This document shows, in pieces, positions 1 to 13,847 of a stretch of DNA of 64,000 nt. The translations under genes and the position numbers were made by a program. Positions within the stretch are counted from its first letter, which is position 1. Each line of letters opens with the position of its first letter. The stretch comes from Zerene cesonia (lineage: Eukaryota; Arthropoda; Insecta; Lepidoptera; Pieridae): NCBI RefSeq assembly GCF_012273895.1, contig NC_052114.1:8785927-8849926 (forward strand), in the 5' to 3' direction. Under the pieces are notes generated by a model that ran no database searches, had not been told where the DNA came from, and was given only the letters and a program-made list of their open reading frames with translations.

Positions 1-3000
1 TTAATTTTATATCCGTTTTATAGATGTATTTATATCGTTTGTATTGGCTCTAGATTGGACATTTGCTTGTTTACTTGTTTGAATAACTTTGTGTGAATCA
101 GTACAATTGTTAATAACTTAAAATAAAGTTGTAATGTTTCGATAACAATTGTCATATTTCGACAAAGGTTTAAATAGGCATTGATAATTATTAAGATTTT
201 AATAATAGTGAAATGCGTTAAATAGTGGGTCATAAGGCATATTTTCCTAAATTTATTAGTATTTATTCCCTCCTATTTCTGAGGAGATCAAGACAATTTC
301 ATTCATTATTTAAAGTATTCATTTAGGTTGGTATAATGTTCGTAAAAAAATTATGTTTCGAAACAAACGAATAACGTTATTACCACCGAATTTTCTTAGC
401 ATTTGATAAATTGTTGGCCTCACAACAAAAATCACATAGTTAAGTCGTAAAAACATTCGTTCGGTACAGGTCTCCGTCGCGTTTCACTAAGCATAGTCAA
501 CCAGCGTGGCCTTGTATTGTGTTACAACCGCAAACGATATCTTCAGATATGTACTTAAATGTAATTCCATCTGATTTTGGGTCATTGCAAAAAACGTGAA
601 GACAATAAACCTGCGGTCATACACTATGAATAGTGGTGTGAAACCGTGTCTCCTAGTAATTTGATGCGATTGGATTCAGCTATCACATGTACGTTCATTT
701 TTTGGGTTGAGTATTAAGGTGGTAGACGTTAACTGTATAACAATGTTTGAGTTTGAGTTCGAAATCTACGACACTGTTCATTCGATGTTGTCGTTGTTGA
801 ATAAATAAGAATTATCAATATTTATTTAAACCTTTTTATTTGGTGCAATTATTGTAATAAAATAATTAAAAAAACGAGGATCGCCCGGTTGCCGAAATTC
901 TAACTTTCAGGGATTCGCTGCACTTATCGCAATTGAATTATTAATTTACCTACTACAAATATTAGCCATCCGCCGCCTTTTCACTATGTCCTTTCTCGGG
1001 TTGCAAACTATATTTGTATCAAATTTTAACCAAAAGGTAGCAGTTTTTTAAGCGCTTAATATTAATTCTAAAGACTACCCACCTCCACTACTCTTTTTGG
1101 CTACGGAAACGTTCATGCTCCTTGACACGATTTCTAGCGAAATTAAAAAGTTCATAATGACAACATGCCTTGGCAATGAACTTGTGTCACCCCATTCTCA
1201 TGCAGTCGCTGGCACAGTTATAACAATCGCAACAATTAAACACTAACAATAGAGTTTATATTTAAAAAATAATGAAATTTGAGCAATTAATTTGTGGAGT
1301 GTTATAATTTCGTCGGAAGTACTGCTTTGTTAATCTTAACCGTTTGAAATTTATGCCTTTGTTATCACAAGTTTTTCTGAATAAGCGTACCGCTCTGAAT
1401 ATCCTTTATTACACTTGTTTATCTAGATTTTTTATATCAATTTCATTGAAGTGTTATTACAGTGATCTCTGTTCAACGAAGTTACGTTTAAAGAAACCAA
1501 AACAACGATGTATAATTATTTTTAACAAAAAACTAAACCAACTTCAAATTATTACAAGTAGACCAAATTTAAATCGAGCCATATAGGAGGTGTTCTTTCA
1601 AATAAAAAAAATCAAATCGTTTCACCCACTCAAGTTCTGGTGTCTTTTTGAAGTCAGTTGAAAAAGGAACGTATTAAGTGGCAGTTCTCCGAGTTTCACA
1701 AATAATTATCCAACTCAAGTATTACAATATTTATTGAGAATGAAACGCATTCGCCTACGGTCGGCACCTAGGAAAGTGTCACACTCTATATTAAGAAGTT
1801 TTGCAAAATTTGTAAACACAACTGCTCCCACGCTGACACCCACTTACCTTAACAGTTAACACACATACATTAGATCAATGAAAGTATTTAATTAGTGGAA
1901 AGTTATTATTTTCACTTTTTAAATGAGTCAATAAACCTTTGAAATTTTATTGTAAATAATGAGGTTTATAAATATGAAGGTTAATATTGATGAGAATGGT
2001 GTACAGTCGACAGATTTTATTCAAAAGATCTTCTATAATTAGAGAATACTTTATTCAAATATAACAATTTTTCAAACTTTTATAGCCTACTTACAACCGA
2101 TCGCGGTTTGGCCTGCGTAATCATGGGTAAAGCCGCATACTTCCCATCCCAATGGGATACCCGGGATGTAGCCTAATGTCTATATTCTTTATGTTCTTTC
2201 TTAGGTCTCACGCTATCTTGATATAATATTTCATTCAAACCAATCAGTTGTTTAGGTGAAGAACTCTGACTGTCGAGTTATTTTCACATTCATTAGTAAG
2301 AACTCCGCAATACCTTTGTAATCGCGGGCTTGCTTGGGTTGCATCGCAATACATAAAGTAAATAGCCAAATTTATAAAATACTCATTGAATTAACTACAC
2401 TATTAATTTAAAACTCAAAAAATCACGTCATTATTTCATATTATTGATGTTTTCTATTTCAGTTCAATCATAAACTTTAAACCTGAGCAGAAAAGAGAAA
2501 GACATATCGCACCTACATACTGTCAATTTCAACCTGAAAAAGTTAATTAAAATCGCTCATAGAAAGTGACAGAGAGAAAACATAGGAGGTTTCTACAAGA
2601 GCGAGAGAAATGCAACAACAATACACAGTACACTCCAATTCCCAGTGTCAATTTCTAATCCTAAATAATAAAGAATATAATATTCACAGCATACGATAAA
2701 AGATAAAAATAACTGATCACGCGACGCTCGATCGACTTTCATTTAATTGTAGTTAAATTACTATGGCTTTAGTGCTTTTTAACCTACCTAATGATTCTAA
2801 TTGTATTAAGAAATCTATTAAGTAAGGCCAATACAAATTACGTTTTCTTTCTTAGTACGAGTATGTGTACACACAAAATAATATTTTTATAATACTTTTA
2901 CTAGAAAGCTATACTGTTGAATTAAAAATTTGTGTTTATGGTTTGATATTTAAAATAATAACTACTAAGCGTGTTGAAAAAAAATCGGCATAAAACTTTA

Positions 3001-3798
3001 ATCTTCATTTTTAAATGAATTGATATTATGTAATTCCTTTACAAATAAAAACTCCTTAGAAAAATAGTATGAATAACAAGTAGGTATATCATAAAATTTG
3101 ATCCATTCGGTTATGATTTAAGATTTTGATCAAACAACGGCTCCGAATTTCAATATAATTGAATATAAATTATCTTTCTAAAGATAGTTGTCGATTTTTG
3201 CAGACAAGAGATCGGAAATCAACACGTTACATGCTATGTAACGTTATACCATAACATGTTATGTATTTATCTACATAAAACTGTTTATAACAATATCTGT
3301 TTTGATGTATGAAATGAAAGTTCAAGACAAGTAACATGGGAGAGGTCAAATATTCTTTTAAGGGCATACTAAATGCAAATTACTGTTTTGACTATTTCAA
3401 TCTGATTTCAAAGTGATGCTTTCGCGAGATAGTCATATTCTAAGTCAATCTTAGTATAACGGTGTTACCCTTGTTAGTACAAGAAACGAAAGTTGAACGT
3501 TTGTTGTTACCGACATGGGGTCAAAAATCTGTCGCCGGCCATCTTTAAGGCTAGTTATGAGAAAAAGACATGTAATAGTTGTTTTGTACAAAAAGTTTAC
3601 CAAAGTGATCGGTTTGATGTTTAAAATGGAAAAAACGATATAAAACATTTTTTTTCAGCACTATCGTCTTAGCAACCGGTGGTGTTCCAGATAATATATT
3701 ATAGGAAATTCGTTGTTGGATGTTATTATGGAGATTTCGATTGAAAAAAACGATAAATGGGGGTATTTAGACTTAAGTTAGCTACTTTATTGATACAA

Positions 3799-3998
3799 CT
3801 AGCTGCGCCCCGCGGTTTCACCCGCGTAAGTCCGTATCCCGTAGGAATATCGGGATAAAAAGTTGCCTATATGTTATTCCAGTTATCCAGCTGTCTACGT
3901 ACCAAATTTCATTGCAATTGGTTCAGTAGTTTTTACGTGAAAGAGTAACAAACATACATACATCCATACAAACTTTCGCATTTATAATATTAATAGGA
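3799..3998 (-). mobile_element. Helitron-like non-autonomous element, family A, full length
   Basis: On the minus strand it starts TCCTATTAATATTATAAATG and ends with the hairpin CGCGGGTGAAACCGCG plus GGGCGCAGCTAG. It is flanked by A and T, the Helitron insertion signature. No coding capacity; about 200 bp. Confidence 0.85.
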
Positions 3999-4160
3999 TA
4001 ATAGAGAGAAAACGGAAGCCGCGATTGTAATACCAGTTCGTGATAGTGGATTAATATATAAACATGATATTCTCAGATCACTTTTCTTTTTAAGCTTATT
4101 AACCTTTACGCATTTGTGTATTTTAAAATATAATGAACTTCAAAAATGTACACAAATCAG

Positions 4161-4235
4161 GGATCACGGGTGGCCAAGAGGTCAGGCGTTGCTACAGTTC
4201 GGCAAATGACGCGGGTTTGAATCCTCAATTTAATA
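4161..4235 (+). mobile_element. tRNA-derived SINE head (degenerate)
   Basis: GATCACGGGTGGCCAAGAGG resembles a tRNA A box and GCGGGTTTGAATCC a B box. It is related to the copies at 14752, 17756 and 44795. The tail is not clear. Confidence 0.7.
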
Positions 4236-7230
4236 TTCTCAAAATCTCTCAAAATCTCATCGGTCACTCTTTTAAAATGTCGCCGGTAAATAAACAGCTT
4301 AACTTTTATTCACGTAAGATCACGAAGAGGCATCACGATATAATTTCACGAGTTTCGCGTCACGCCGTGATCCTGATACGATACCGTCTAATTCAAATTG
4401 CCGTGAATAAATTCAGAATTGGCGTTATAAAGGTTATCGCGATTCAAGGACTTGAACGCCTAGCCAATCAAAGCGCAATCATGGAAACAATTCCGATCTT
4501 ATCCCAATTGAACAAGGTTTGAAGTTGTATGACTGTCTAACTATGCATCTCTGCACACGTTGGATATCTGCTGCGCTTGAACGTTAACCATCAATAAATG
4601 TTCAAGATATGTTTTGAACCATAAATCATAACAGCTAAAGCTCGGAATCGTCTGCATACAGATTTTTCCATCGCACTGTTGAATTTGTCTGCATTCTGTA
4701 AATTCTAAAATGTTGTGATCGATTAGCATATTTTGACACGTATATTGGATAGTAATTTGTGATTTGATCTGCTTTGGTTCAAGATTTCCTTATATCCTTG
4801 TGCATAACGGTTACTAATCGCGGAAAATCTTTGTGAATCCTTATAAGTTTTGCTTGTAAATGTAAATAGATTAAATGATAATTGATTGCTTTATTATATT
4901 ATTGCAATATTATCTCTGCTTCTCTCTCCTGTCGATTAGCAAAATGTTTATCTCGAGTTAATATAAAACATAATATCTATGTACGTTATGCCTATATAAA
5001 CCGTAGTTAATAATTAAGCAAGATATTTAAAGAGTATATACACGATACATAAAAAGACTAAGATTTTTTTTCAAAGTATAACTAATCTAAAAAATTTTTC
5101 TCTTAATGATTTATTGATTTATATTTATGTATATTTATTTATACTCTAAAACATATACATGAAATCAAATATAAACAAAGGCTATTGATGGGAGTTAGTG
5201 CGCTGTTAGTGTGCTGAAAGCGATGTCCCCTTTTGGAGGAAATTACACCTCCTTCATATGCGTATATTTCCCGATGTAATATGACTCGATACAATTATAC
5301 CTAGCTGTTCGTGTGACGTTTATATCCTGAAGAATCCGCGAAGATGACTTTTATTGTTAACATATGGAAATTATACATATAATAATTTAATTAAACGAAA
5401 AGATTAAAAAAATGCGACATGGCCCCGGTCTTGGATGGCCCAGGTATGAACAAGAAAATAAGATCAATATAAAGTTCATTAGCTAATAGTAAAAGTGATG
5501 TTCACTTCCGTAGGCAAATAGTTACTTTTTATTGATTACCTTCTAACTTCTGGTCAATATACTTTCACTTATAAGAGCAATGATAGAAATGAAATTGTAA
5601 ACCGTATCGTGTTATAATTTCTGACCCTCATTGTAACACAGTTGACTATTAGATTGTTTATAGTTAACTTATTTGAATTTAAATTGATTAGGATTTAGTT
5701 GATTAAATGTTGATTAGATCTTGAAGATTGTTTATAGAAATTATGTTGTTAGTCGAGTGTACTTCACATTTTTTAAATTCATTTCTGTATACCACTGTAA
5801 AAAATTATTTAACTGCAGCAGTGGTTATTCAATTCTAAAAAATGGTAATTAAATAGTTGCAATATGCATTCACAATAATTAAGAAAACAAATTCCCAATC
5901 AAAAAGCATCACTGAAGCAAATCCCGGAATGAAACTCTTACGACGAAAATGAGATACGCCGCAGTTCGCGAGAAAACAATTTCACTTGCCAACAAAAGCC
6001 CACATCCTAAAATTCGACATAAGAGATCCATATCTATTATAACATAATGCACTCAATCAGAGTGTGAGAAAATCGTATTTGTTGAGCTAACAAGTCGTTG
6101 ACCGCAAGATGTCCGCCTCGGGTAGAGAAATTGATTCTGGTTAAGAGTTCTCATTAGACACCTCGCTGACCTTTGCTTTAATTACCTAGAAGTATTGTTT
6201 ACCGAAAGTGAAATTGTTAGGTCGCATTACATAAGTGAAGGTCGTATACATGACTCGTGTGACCCAAAACAGCTAATGTTGAAGTTCAAAACAATTAAAT
6301 GGACTGGTACCTTTCGAATTCCTAATATGTGATGTCAATTATGGTTGAAGAATCGAATATTGTTCTTCGTTTTTGAACGAGACTAATGCTTCCTGTACGA
6401 AATCGTTTATTTTTCTGTTTTATCCGAAATGGAAAGATGTTGTACATAATGTGGCGAAGGAAATCTAAGTCTCATCAAATTCTTTTTTCAAATCGTATAG
6501 GGTTTATTAAATCTTGGCCTTCTAGGTTTTATGTTTCGATTCTACGTCCCATAAGTATTTGCTTCAAGCATTTGCCAATCTGTGAAATACATATGCCCCA
6601 TGCTTTTAAAGTTTAAAAGGCTAATTTAAAGTCAAGGGCTTTTTAAAGCCTATTAAAAATGCACAATGTTTCATATAAGATGATAAATCATGAAATTGTC
6701 ACAACAGGTAAAAAATTCACCAATTGACGACGCATTTTATTAAATGACATATCAAATTAATGATTTGTTTCGATATCATTTTATAAGTGGATATAAACTG
6801 AAAAATTAACTATGAATCAGTTAGTTAGCAGTTAGAAAAATAGTCATTAAAATCATACTCCTTTGCAGGATGAAACCAATTACGATTCCGCGATAAGTTC
6901 TTTCATTGTTACATACATATGAGATTATACAGCTGATTGGCACAATGTTTTTAATCTTGGAAGGCTAACTAGGTAATATTAAATGATGAGTCATTCTAAC
7001 TATAGTGCTGCAATAATGAATACAAAGTACTCTGGTGACTTTATTTTCAGGATATTACGATACTGTTATCGCTGGTTATATACTATACTAGTTATTAGAT
7101 TCGGGTGCATTTTATGGATTGTTAATAACTTTTTTAAATTTATAACTATTTGCAAAAAAATAAAATTCTAAATGAGGCAATGTATGGGAGAACGATAATT
7201 GTTGAATTAAATTTTCCAAATGTATTGTTT

Positions 7231-7293
7231 TCTTTTATACGAAAAAAAGAATTATCTTTTATACGAAAAAAAGAATTATCTTTTATACGAAAA
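7231..7293 (+). repeat. 24-bp tandem repeat
   Basis: TCTTTTATACGAAAAAAAGA plus ATTA occurs twice exactly (7231-7254, 7255-7278) and a third time in part (7279-7293). Confidence 0.95.
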
Positions 7294-7454
7294 CAGACCC
7301 AAGGTTTACCAGCACAGCCCTTTTCTGTAGGTTTTCCGGGTAAAAAACTATCCTATGTCCTTAGTCGGGTCTCAAACAATCTCTTTAGCGAACTTTACTG
7401 GATCGGTTCAGGCGTCAAGAAGACAGATAGACAGAGTTACTCACACATGTATAA
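7294..7454 (+). mobile_element. Decayed interspersed element next to family B Helitron
   Basis: Contains CCGGGTAAAAAACTATCCTA, TTAGTCGGGTCTCAAAC and GATCGGTTCAGGCGTCAAGA, motifs of a widespread lepidopteran repeat. Related words recur at about 1000, 2200 and 63990. Confidence 0.5.
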
Positions 7455-7630
7455 TCTTAGTATATATAAATTATGTGTCACTTTGTTTGTTCGCGATGGA
7501 CTCCAAAACTGCTTTACTGATTAAATCAAATTCGCACATGTGCAGTTTGATCAAATTTAATGGTAGGATTGTTTATATTATTTCAAGTACGACAAATGAC
7601 TAACCGGGCGGAGCCGGGGCGTGCAGCTAG
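7455..7630 (+). mobile_element. Helitron-like element, family B
   Basis: Starts TCTTAGTATATATAAATTAT after A and ends CGGAGCCGGGGCGTGCAGCTAG-type (GC-rich palindrome then CTAG) before T. Shares GTTCGCGATGGACTCC with 47779-47955. Confidence 0.78.
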
Positions 7631-10600
7631 TATATGTATGTATAAAACCCATAATATGTCGCTGTACACTTTACACTAACCAGAATCTACTCCACATGTC
7701 TATTCCATGCATTATCGCTTCAATCAACATCTTCGTTACATAAAAGCCAGTAACGAGATCCGACGTATTTTTACACGCAGTCCAAAACTGTTATTCATAC
7801 CGTATTTAATTAATTTAACTTAACAATAATCATGCGTTTAATTAATACGTGTCAGTGAACTAGCTATAATTCATTTGACGCCTCTGAATCTTCACTTATA
7901 ATTAATGGTTTGTACTTGAAGACGGCGCCTAATAATGTGTTTATGACTTATTACGTACCTACGTAACGAACAACCCACTTGGAATATGAATAACGTGGAA
8001 TCAGTTACACATATATACATATTCATAAATGCATAACTGTATTGCGATTTAATAAATTTGATATAGCTGAAATGTCCGAATTCAAATAATTCATTATATA
8101 TAAGTTACCTTGATATTCGATACAAAGTCACAATTCGTGGTTTTCATTAAATTATAAACAGAATAATGGTATTCGCTTAAATCAAACAAGAAAATTCTAC
8201 GATCACGAGTAAAATATGATTGTTACTATTAGAAAAACTATGGGGTTATTTTGTACTGATAGCCCTAATTTATTACGAATTACAACCCTCATGTTACGTC
8301 GCGATTGCCATATTTCCATGTGAATGCTATTACTAAGTACTATTTAACTTTAACAAGACAAGTTCTAGACTTCGTAAATTAAAATTCGAAAAGTTTGATA
8401 TTCCCGCGTGCACGCCAATTACGAGCGTTTTCAATTTTCTAAACAAATGTAGTTTCGTAGAAATTTCTGGAAATTGCAAATCGGGAATGTTTGGGTATGA
8501 AAATCTCTGTTTTGCTATCCTTAATGTTTTTATATTACCTTGCTGTTGTTGTTTGAGGGAACTTTAAATATGAAAGAAAAATACGAGACTTTCTGTTCAC
8601 GTATATTCTAAATTAAACCTGAGAAGTAAGTAAAATATTGTAATATAGTGAAGAATCTTTTTACATTTTTTTGTTTTCAACAAAATATTCACGTTCCTTC
8701 ATGTAAATAGGAATATTCTGTTACCACCGCGACTTGCAATTTTATCGGCGACAATCAAATAAAGACGGTGTGATTCAAAGAGTTTTTGCTAAGGTCGCAC
8801 ATACGAAATGTTTCGCAAATATTAAGGCACCCTGGGATTTTTGTCACACTCGATGGACGTGATCCGATTATTGTTATTTTACGAAATTCAACACGGTCGC
8901 TGTTAAATGTAAAAGTAAACAATTGCAATCGTGTTACAATACTTCTCGAAATAAACAATAAATAATGCATTAAGAGGAATATCAAGACATGTCCTAGACA
9001 TACAAAGTTTCGTAAACAAAGATACATTATTAAATTAAACGTATTATTAACCGAGAATACAATTACGTTTAAACGTTCAATTCTGTATGCCACTGTCATC
9101 AAGTATTATTTACAAAACTTGGCGAAAGAATTAATGATGCAATCGAATCATTAATTCATTACACGATTAACACGTGAACAACTATTGATCGCGGGCGTAT
9201 CATTAATGTAGTTAATCATTATATGATCAAAGTGACCGACTCGTGCCTTGACTCAAATTTGCAATCATTGCACTTTTGACTTTATTTACAACGCAGCAAC
9301 GATAAATGATTTATGAGCATACAAAGAGATTTTAATGTTAATATAGAAACTGTTCACCTAACATAATGCAATGCTTTACTAGTAAATTCAGTGTTTTGTG
9401 TCAATTGTTGTGAACGGAATACAAAGCTAATGTTCTAAACGCACTAATCCATCCATTACTAAATCTTAAAGTAGTTTTTTATGCGTAGCTAATAAATAGA
9501 TATAAATTGTTTTTTATAGACATAAATTGTGAAAAAAAAAGATTTTTTATAAATATTGCAAATTCGAAGCATGCGTTTCCAGCTAGTCTGTTTAAAACAT
9601 TTTTTGTCACACGTGCACTGATGTCAAATCAACAAAAACGCATTTGCATGACCGTACCCAGTAGTCACATTAAACAGATTTATTATAATAAAAACATCAA
9701 TACTGAACGTACCGCAGGGAAAAGTTTTAGTACTGAATTTACCATAAACGTCGAATAGTGAAATGAGTCAGGCGGTTATAATAAATTGTTTTTTCGCAAG
9801 GCCCATAAATTGCGGCGTTTAAGCCCCCCACGTGGTTCATTATGAATATTGGTCAAGTACATTACGTTCGTTGATGTAAGCCATCTTTTGATTGGGACTT
9901 TTCAAGAGCCTCGATTGGTAGTTCATGTAGAACTGCTTATAGAATAATTGCATGATTTATAGCGTACTTACTTGAATTCATTATCTATAATTATTTTATT
10001 AACGCCCATATAAGAGGCTAGGAAGCATTAATTTAACAAAAATTATCAATTTTAAGTCCGTTTACTTTATAAATTTAATTTTAAAGTTTACAATAATTAA
10101 ATACGGATTTAAAAACGTATTTTTTTAATAAATATATATAAAAATAGATGATACTTGGTGCTAATTCCTTCCGCACGGTTCGTATCGAGACTTTTGGTAA
10201 ATTTTCTCATAAAAAGTTATGGAATTAAAGGGTCGTTACATTGAAATCGATAATATTACGTAACCTATGGTTACACATAACCTATGATACGTGTCTGAAA
10301 TAACAGAAATAATACATCGACCATTTTATACCACACGCAAAACGCAGTGACGCAGCTGATAATCAGATTGAAGTCAAAGTGCTCTCTATCACTTAATCAT
10401 ACACGAGACCTTGTTGCACTTAGCCTGCATTCCTCAACCCACACACACGTGGGATAACATAATCAGATATGTGCACAATCCAGCCAGTATTCGGCGCCTT
10501 TACGCCCACTACGATAGTCATCTAGGTGCAAATTATAGACCGTTTAATCCATCGCAACTGTTCGAGACTGCATTAGCATAGACTTGCCATAATTTTTTAG

Positions 10601-11250
10601 GGCTAGGTGCTAATTGTTGGATTTTCGAGCTGATGATTGCGACATTATTCTCGGTGTTGAAATAACTGTAAGTTAATAAGTTTTGTGAATGATCACAATG
10701 GTGGATGAATTCATATTTTTATTTATATAGCATCTATTATCATATAGTATTGCTCCATTGCGTTTATGGTATAAAGTGAGTATTATTTACGAAATATTAA
10801 CACTTATTATGAATTTTGCATTTTTGCATTTATGTTAATGAAAAATTTCAGGCAACATTTCATTCCATATAGACGCTGTAAAAATGTGTTGAAATAATAG
10901 ATATCTTTGATTAAGATTAAATATTTTCCTTAATGTTTTGTAAAAACCATCTAGTATTCTAGTGTGACTACACTTAAATACATGTACAATTCAAATATTG
11001 CATACCCAGTCTAATTGAGTAATTTTATTCAAGACATGCCGTAAAAACAGTTTTAACGGTAATATTTAGATAAAACATATAAAATGCAAATTTGGCGGAT
11101 GTTCTTCATGACGAGGTTCAGTAACGGTATAGTAGATAAGAGCTCGTAAAATAACCCATAATAGTATTTATAAAGTATTGTTTTCAACGATCACGTTTTG
11201 GTCATAATAATAATCAATGCAATGATACTTTGTACGTACTTATTGAAATA

Positions 11251-11370
11251 CTAGCTGCGCCCCGCGGTTTTACCCGCGCAAGGCCGTATCCCGTAGGAAT
11301 ATCGGGATAAAAAGTTGCTTATATGTTATTCCAGTTGTCCGGCTGTCTTCGTACCAAATTTCATTGCAAA
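11251..11370 (-). mobile_element. Helitron-like element, family A, 5'-truncated
   Basis: Minus strand ends with the same hairpin and CTAG. Similarity stops near ATTTCATTGCAA, so the 5' half is missing. Confidence 0.8.
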
Positions 11371-11919
11371 TTATATTAACTAATACCCCAACATACTCTT
11401 TTCTCTCCTCTTTTAATATAATATTGCATTTTAAAAATCTCTTGCGTCACCTATCCGAATAAGCGCTATACGATTTGTAATCAATGAATTGGAAGCAGTA
11501 GAATCCAATAGCAAGTCAAAAGTAATAAACCCTTTAAAAATAAATACTTTATTTCTAGGTTTTTTTTCATGTCTTGTCACTATGAAGAGCATGACACAAT
11601 TCAGTGATAGATTTTTCTATACAAATAAGTACATTTTACTGGACTGGGATTATTTTTTTCTATCACTGTACCAAGGAGGCTATGCCTTTTCCAAGTAAAT
11701 GTAACATAAATTACTCTGATCTTGAAACCGATGCACAAATTAATCTATTCAAGGATACCCAATCTCAGGTCCCTAGATCACCCAACTGCAAAGGCAATTA
11801 GTCACACCATGTCAAGTGTTTTAGCGTACTCAACCTAAATTAGAATCTATCCTAAATTGTTTCGTAAGATCCCAAATCATCGAATGAACAACATAGTTAC
11901 ATAGTTTTGTATTTATTTA

Positions 11920-12089
11920 CTAGCTGTACGCCTCGGCTTGGCCTATGGTACATATAGTCTATAGCTTTCCTCAATAAATGGGTTATCTAACACTGAAAGA
12001 TTTTTTCAAATCGGACCAATAGTTTCTGAGATTAGTGCGTTCGAACAAACAAACAAATAAACTCTTCAGCTTTAAAATATTAGTATAGA
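11920..12089 (-). mobile_element. Helitron-like element, family C, full length
   Basis: Minus strand starts TCTATACTAATATTTTAAAG, carries GCTGAAGAGTTTATTTG, and ends GCCGAGGCGTACAGCTAG; flanked by A and T. Related to the elements at 41062 and 41856. Confidence 0.8.
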
Positions 12090-13749
12090 TGATAGTTGTT
12101 ACAAAAATGACATTTTTCTTATAAAGTCTCTATCATTACATATTAAAGTAATGAAGTTTTTTTTTACTTTTAACATGAAATCAGAGATTCAATTAGGAAA
12201 TGTTATTTTTATATAAGCTTGCATTAACAAATAAACAGAGCGGTTGTTAGCTCATCCTGGTCACGGCTAATTAGGTCTAGACAAGACTGAAAGCTAACAC
12301 TACTCTCAACGTAATAGCCGTTCTCATATTTCGTTTTACATTCAAATTACCATTCAGTCGCTTTTTGAACTAGATAAATGTAGGTTTTGTAAACTATCTG
12401 ACGACTCTTTTGCGTATGAAGCCATAAAGGTACTCGTAGATAAGTTAAGCTTAATGAATGTAAGAGTTTGATGACTTACATAAATCTGGTACAATCGGAA
12501 ATTACGTATTGGATATGTATAGAAAATAAGAATTTAATTTGTTAAAACTGATAACTACAACTATAAATTGTCACATATTGATATAAAAATATCGACTATA
12601 ACTCGAAAATCATACATCAGCACACATCGCAAAGCGCGGCGAACTAAATAATATTTCACGTCAGGCGAATGGCGGCAATGGCAAACAATGGCGAAATGTT
12701 TTCCCTCCAAATAATATGAACGTAAATCTGCGTGCAGTTGTCGAACGGGGATAATCTCTTAATCACTGCATACACATCTGCATTAATCGAGTTCAATGTC
12801 CCGTTTTATCTACTATTGAACCTAATAATACGAGTACTGTAGCTGTAAGTTATAAGATGTATGCGATTCTATAGCGCTATTCATTCAGAATTTTTTAGTG
12901 GCTTATTTTTCATATCGAAATAAATATTCGGATCCCTTTTGTCGATTGAGTGTCGATTATGTATTTCAAAATTAATCAGATTATCTAAGATGATAGTTAT
13001 TGGGCTAGTTCAATATTAATATTTATATCGTTCCGATTTATCCATTTACAAAAGTTTCTTTACAATAATTGGTATCATATAAACTTTATAACAACAAAAA
13101 CTAGAAGAAAGCAAATTCGAATCCATGACACAAGCTATACATAAATCTTCTACAAACTCTATTCTTACAATCCGTTTCTCAAAGTTGTTTACTAGTTCCC
13201 ATCTTAGTCAGCGGCCAGCGCCGATTCGCTTCGCTGGATTTGACAAAACCCGAACTTAAACTAGTCCATATTTGGCTTGACTCCAAATCCACCGGCAGTG
13301 CATGTGCATTGTAAACGTAATTTATGGCAACAACTAATTCCAGTGACCCTTGTATATGTGGAATGAGATTAAATTGCAAGCATAACGTTCAAAGCGGTTT
13401 CATTAACATTTATTGATTTTATGAAATGTCATCGCTAATTTTGTGGTCGTTTAAGTATTCGAATAAATAGTGGAATAAAGTTAAGATTTTATGTTGATAG
13501 CCGCGTTTGGCGATGTGCCAAAAATTGTTGAGAAACTCAATTGTAGACGATATATTATGATCACTGAGCTTCAGTGATATAGTATAATCCTTATTTAAGA
13601 AGTTCACAAGTATGGTAATAAAAACGTTCCTTCGTATAAAATATTACTATAATATTGGTGGATCTAATACAGTGGATTATTGCCATACATTTTGACGAAA
13701 TCTATATTGTAAAAAGACAGTTAAAATAATATGTTTTTTCTTGTTTTAG

Positions 13750-13847
13750 GTGACATCGAGGACTGTATAGTGACGCCGGCATATCAAGGGCAGTTCACTC
13801 CCTTACCTGAAGCGCTGTGTGATTGCATTATGGACTTAACCTCTCAG
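13750..13847 (+). CDS. ko: STOX exon a: first half of winged-helix
   Basis: The exon follows a TTGTTTTAG acceptor and ends CTCTCAG/gtaata. Its first two bases complete a split codon and 32 codons follow, including QGQFTPLPEALCDCIMDL. This matches the start of the Storkhead domain, where STOX1 has a similar QF-PL-E-LC pattern. The start of the protein is not in this exon. Confidence 0.85.

Larger units (their letters stand above)
1..13749. other. Non-coding DNA upstream of, or inside an upstream intron of, the STOX gene
   Basis: AT-rich DNA with no reading frame I can support. Short open frames of 60-129 codons have no family resemblance, no splice support and sequence-like composition. It holds the repeats listed separately and decayed transposon tails near 985-1060 and 2105-2260, recognisable by ATGTCCTTTCTCGGGT-like motifs. 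The missing N-terminal STOX exon may lie here, but I could not find it. Confidence 0.6.

Noticed and set aside
4133..4522. 129-codon open frame
   Set aside because: It begins in a SINE head, has no family resemblance and no splice or codon support; chance frame.
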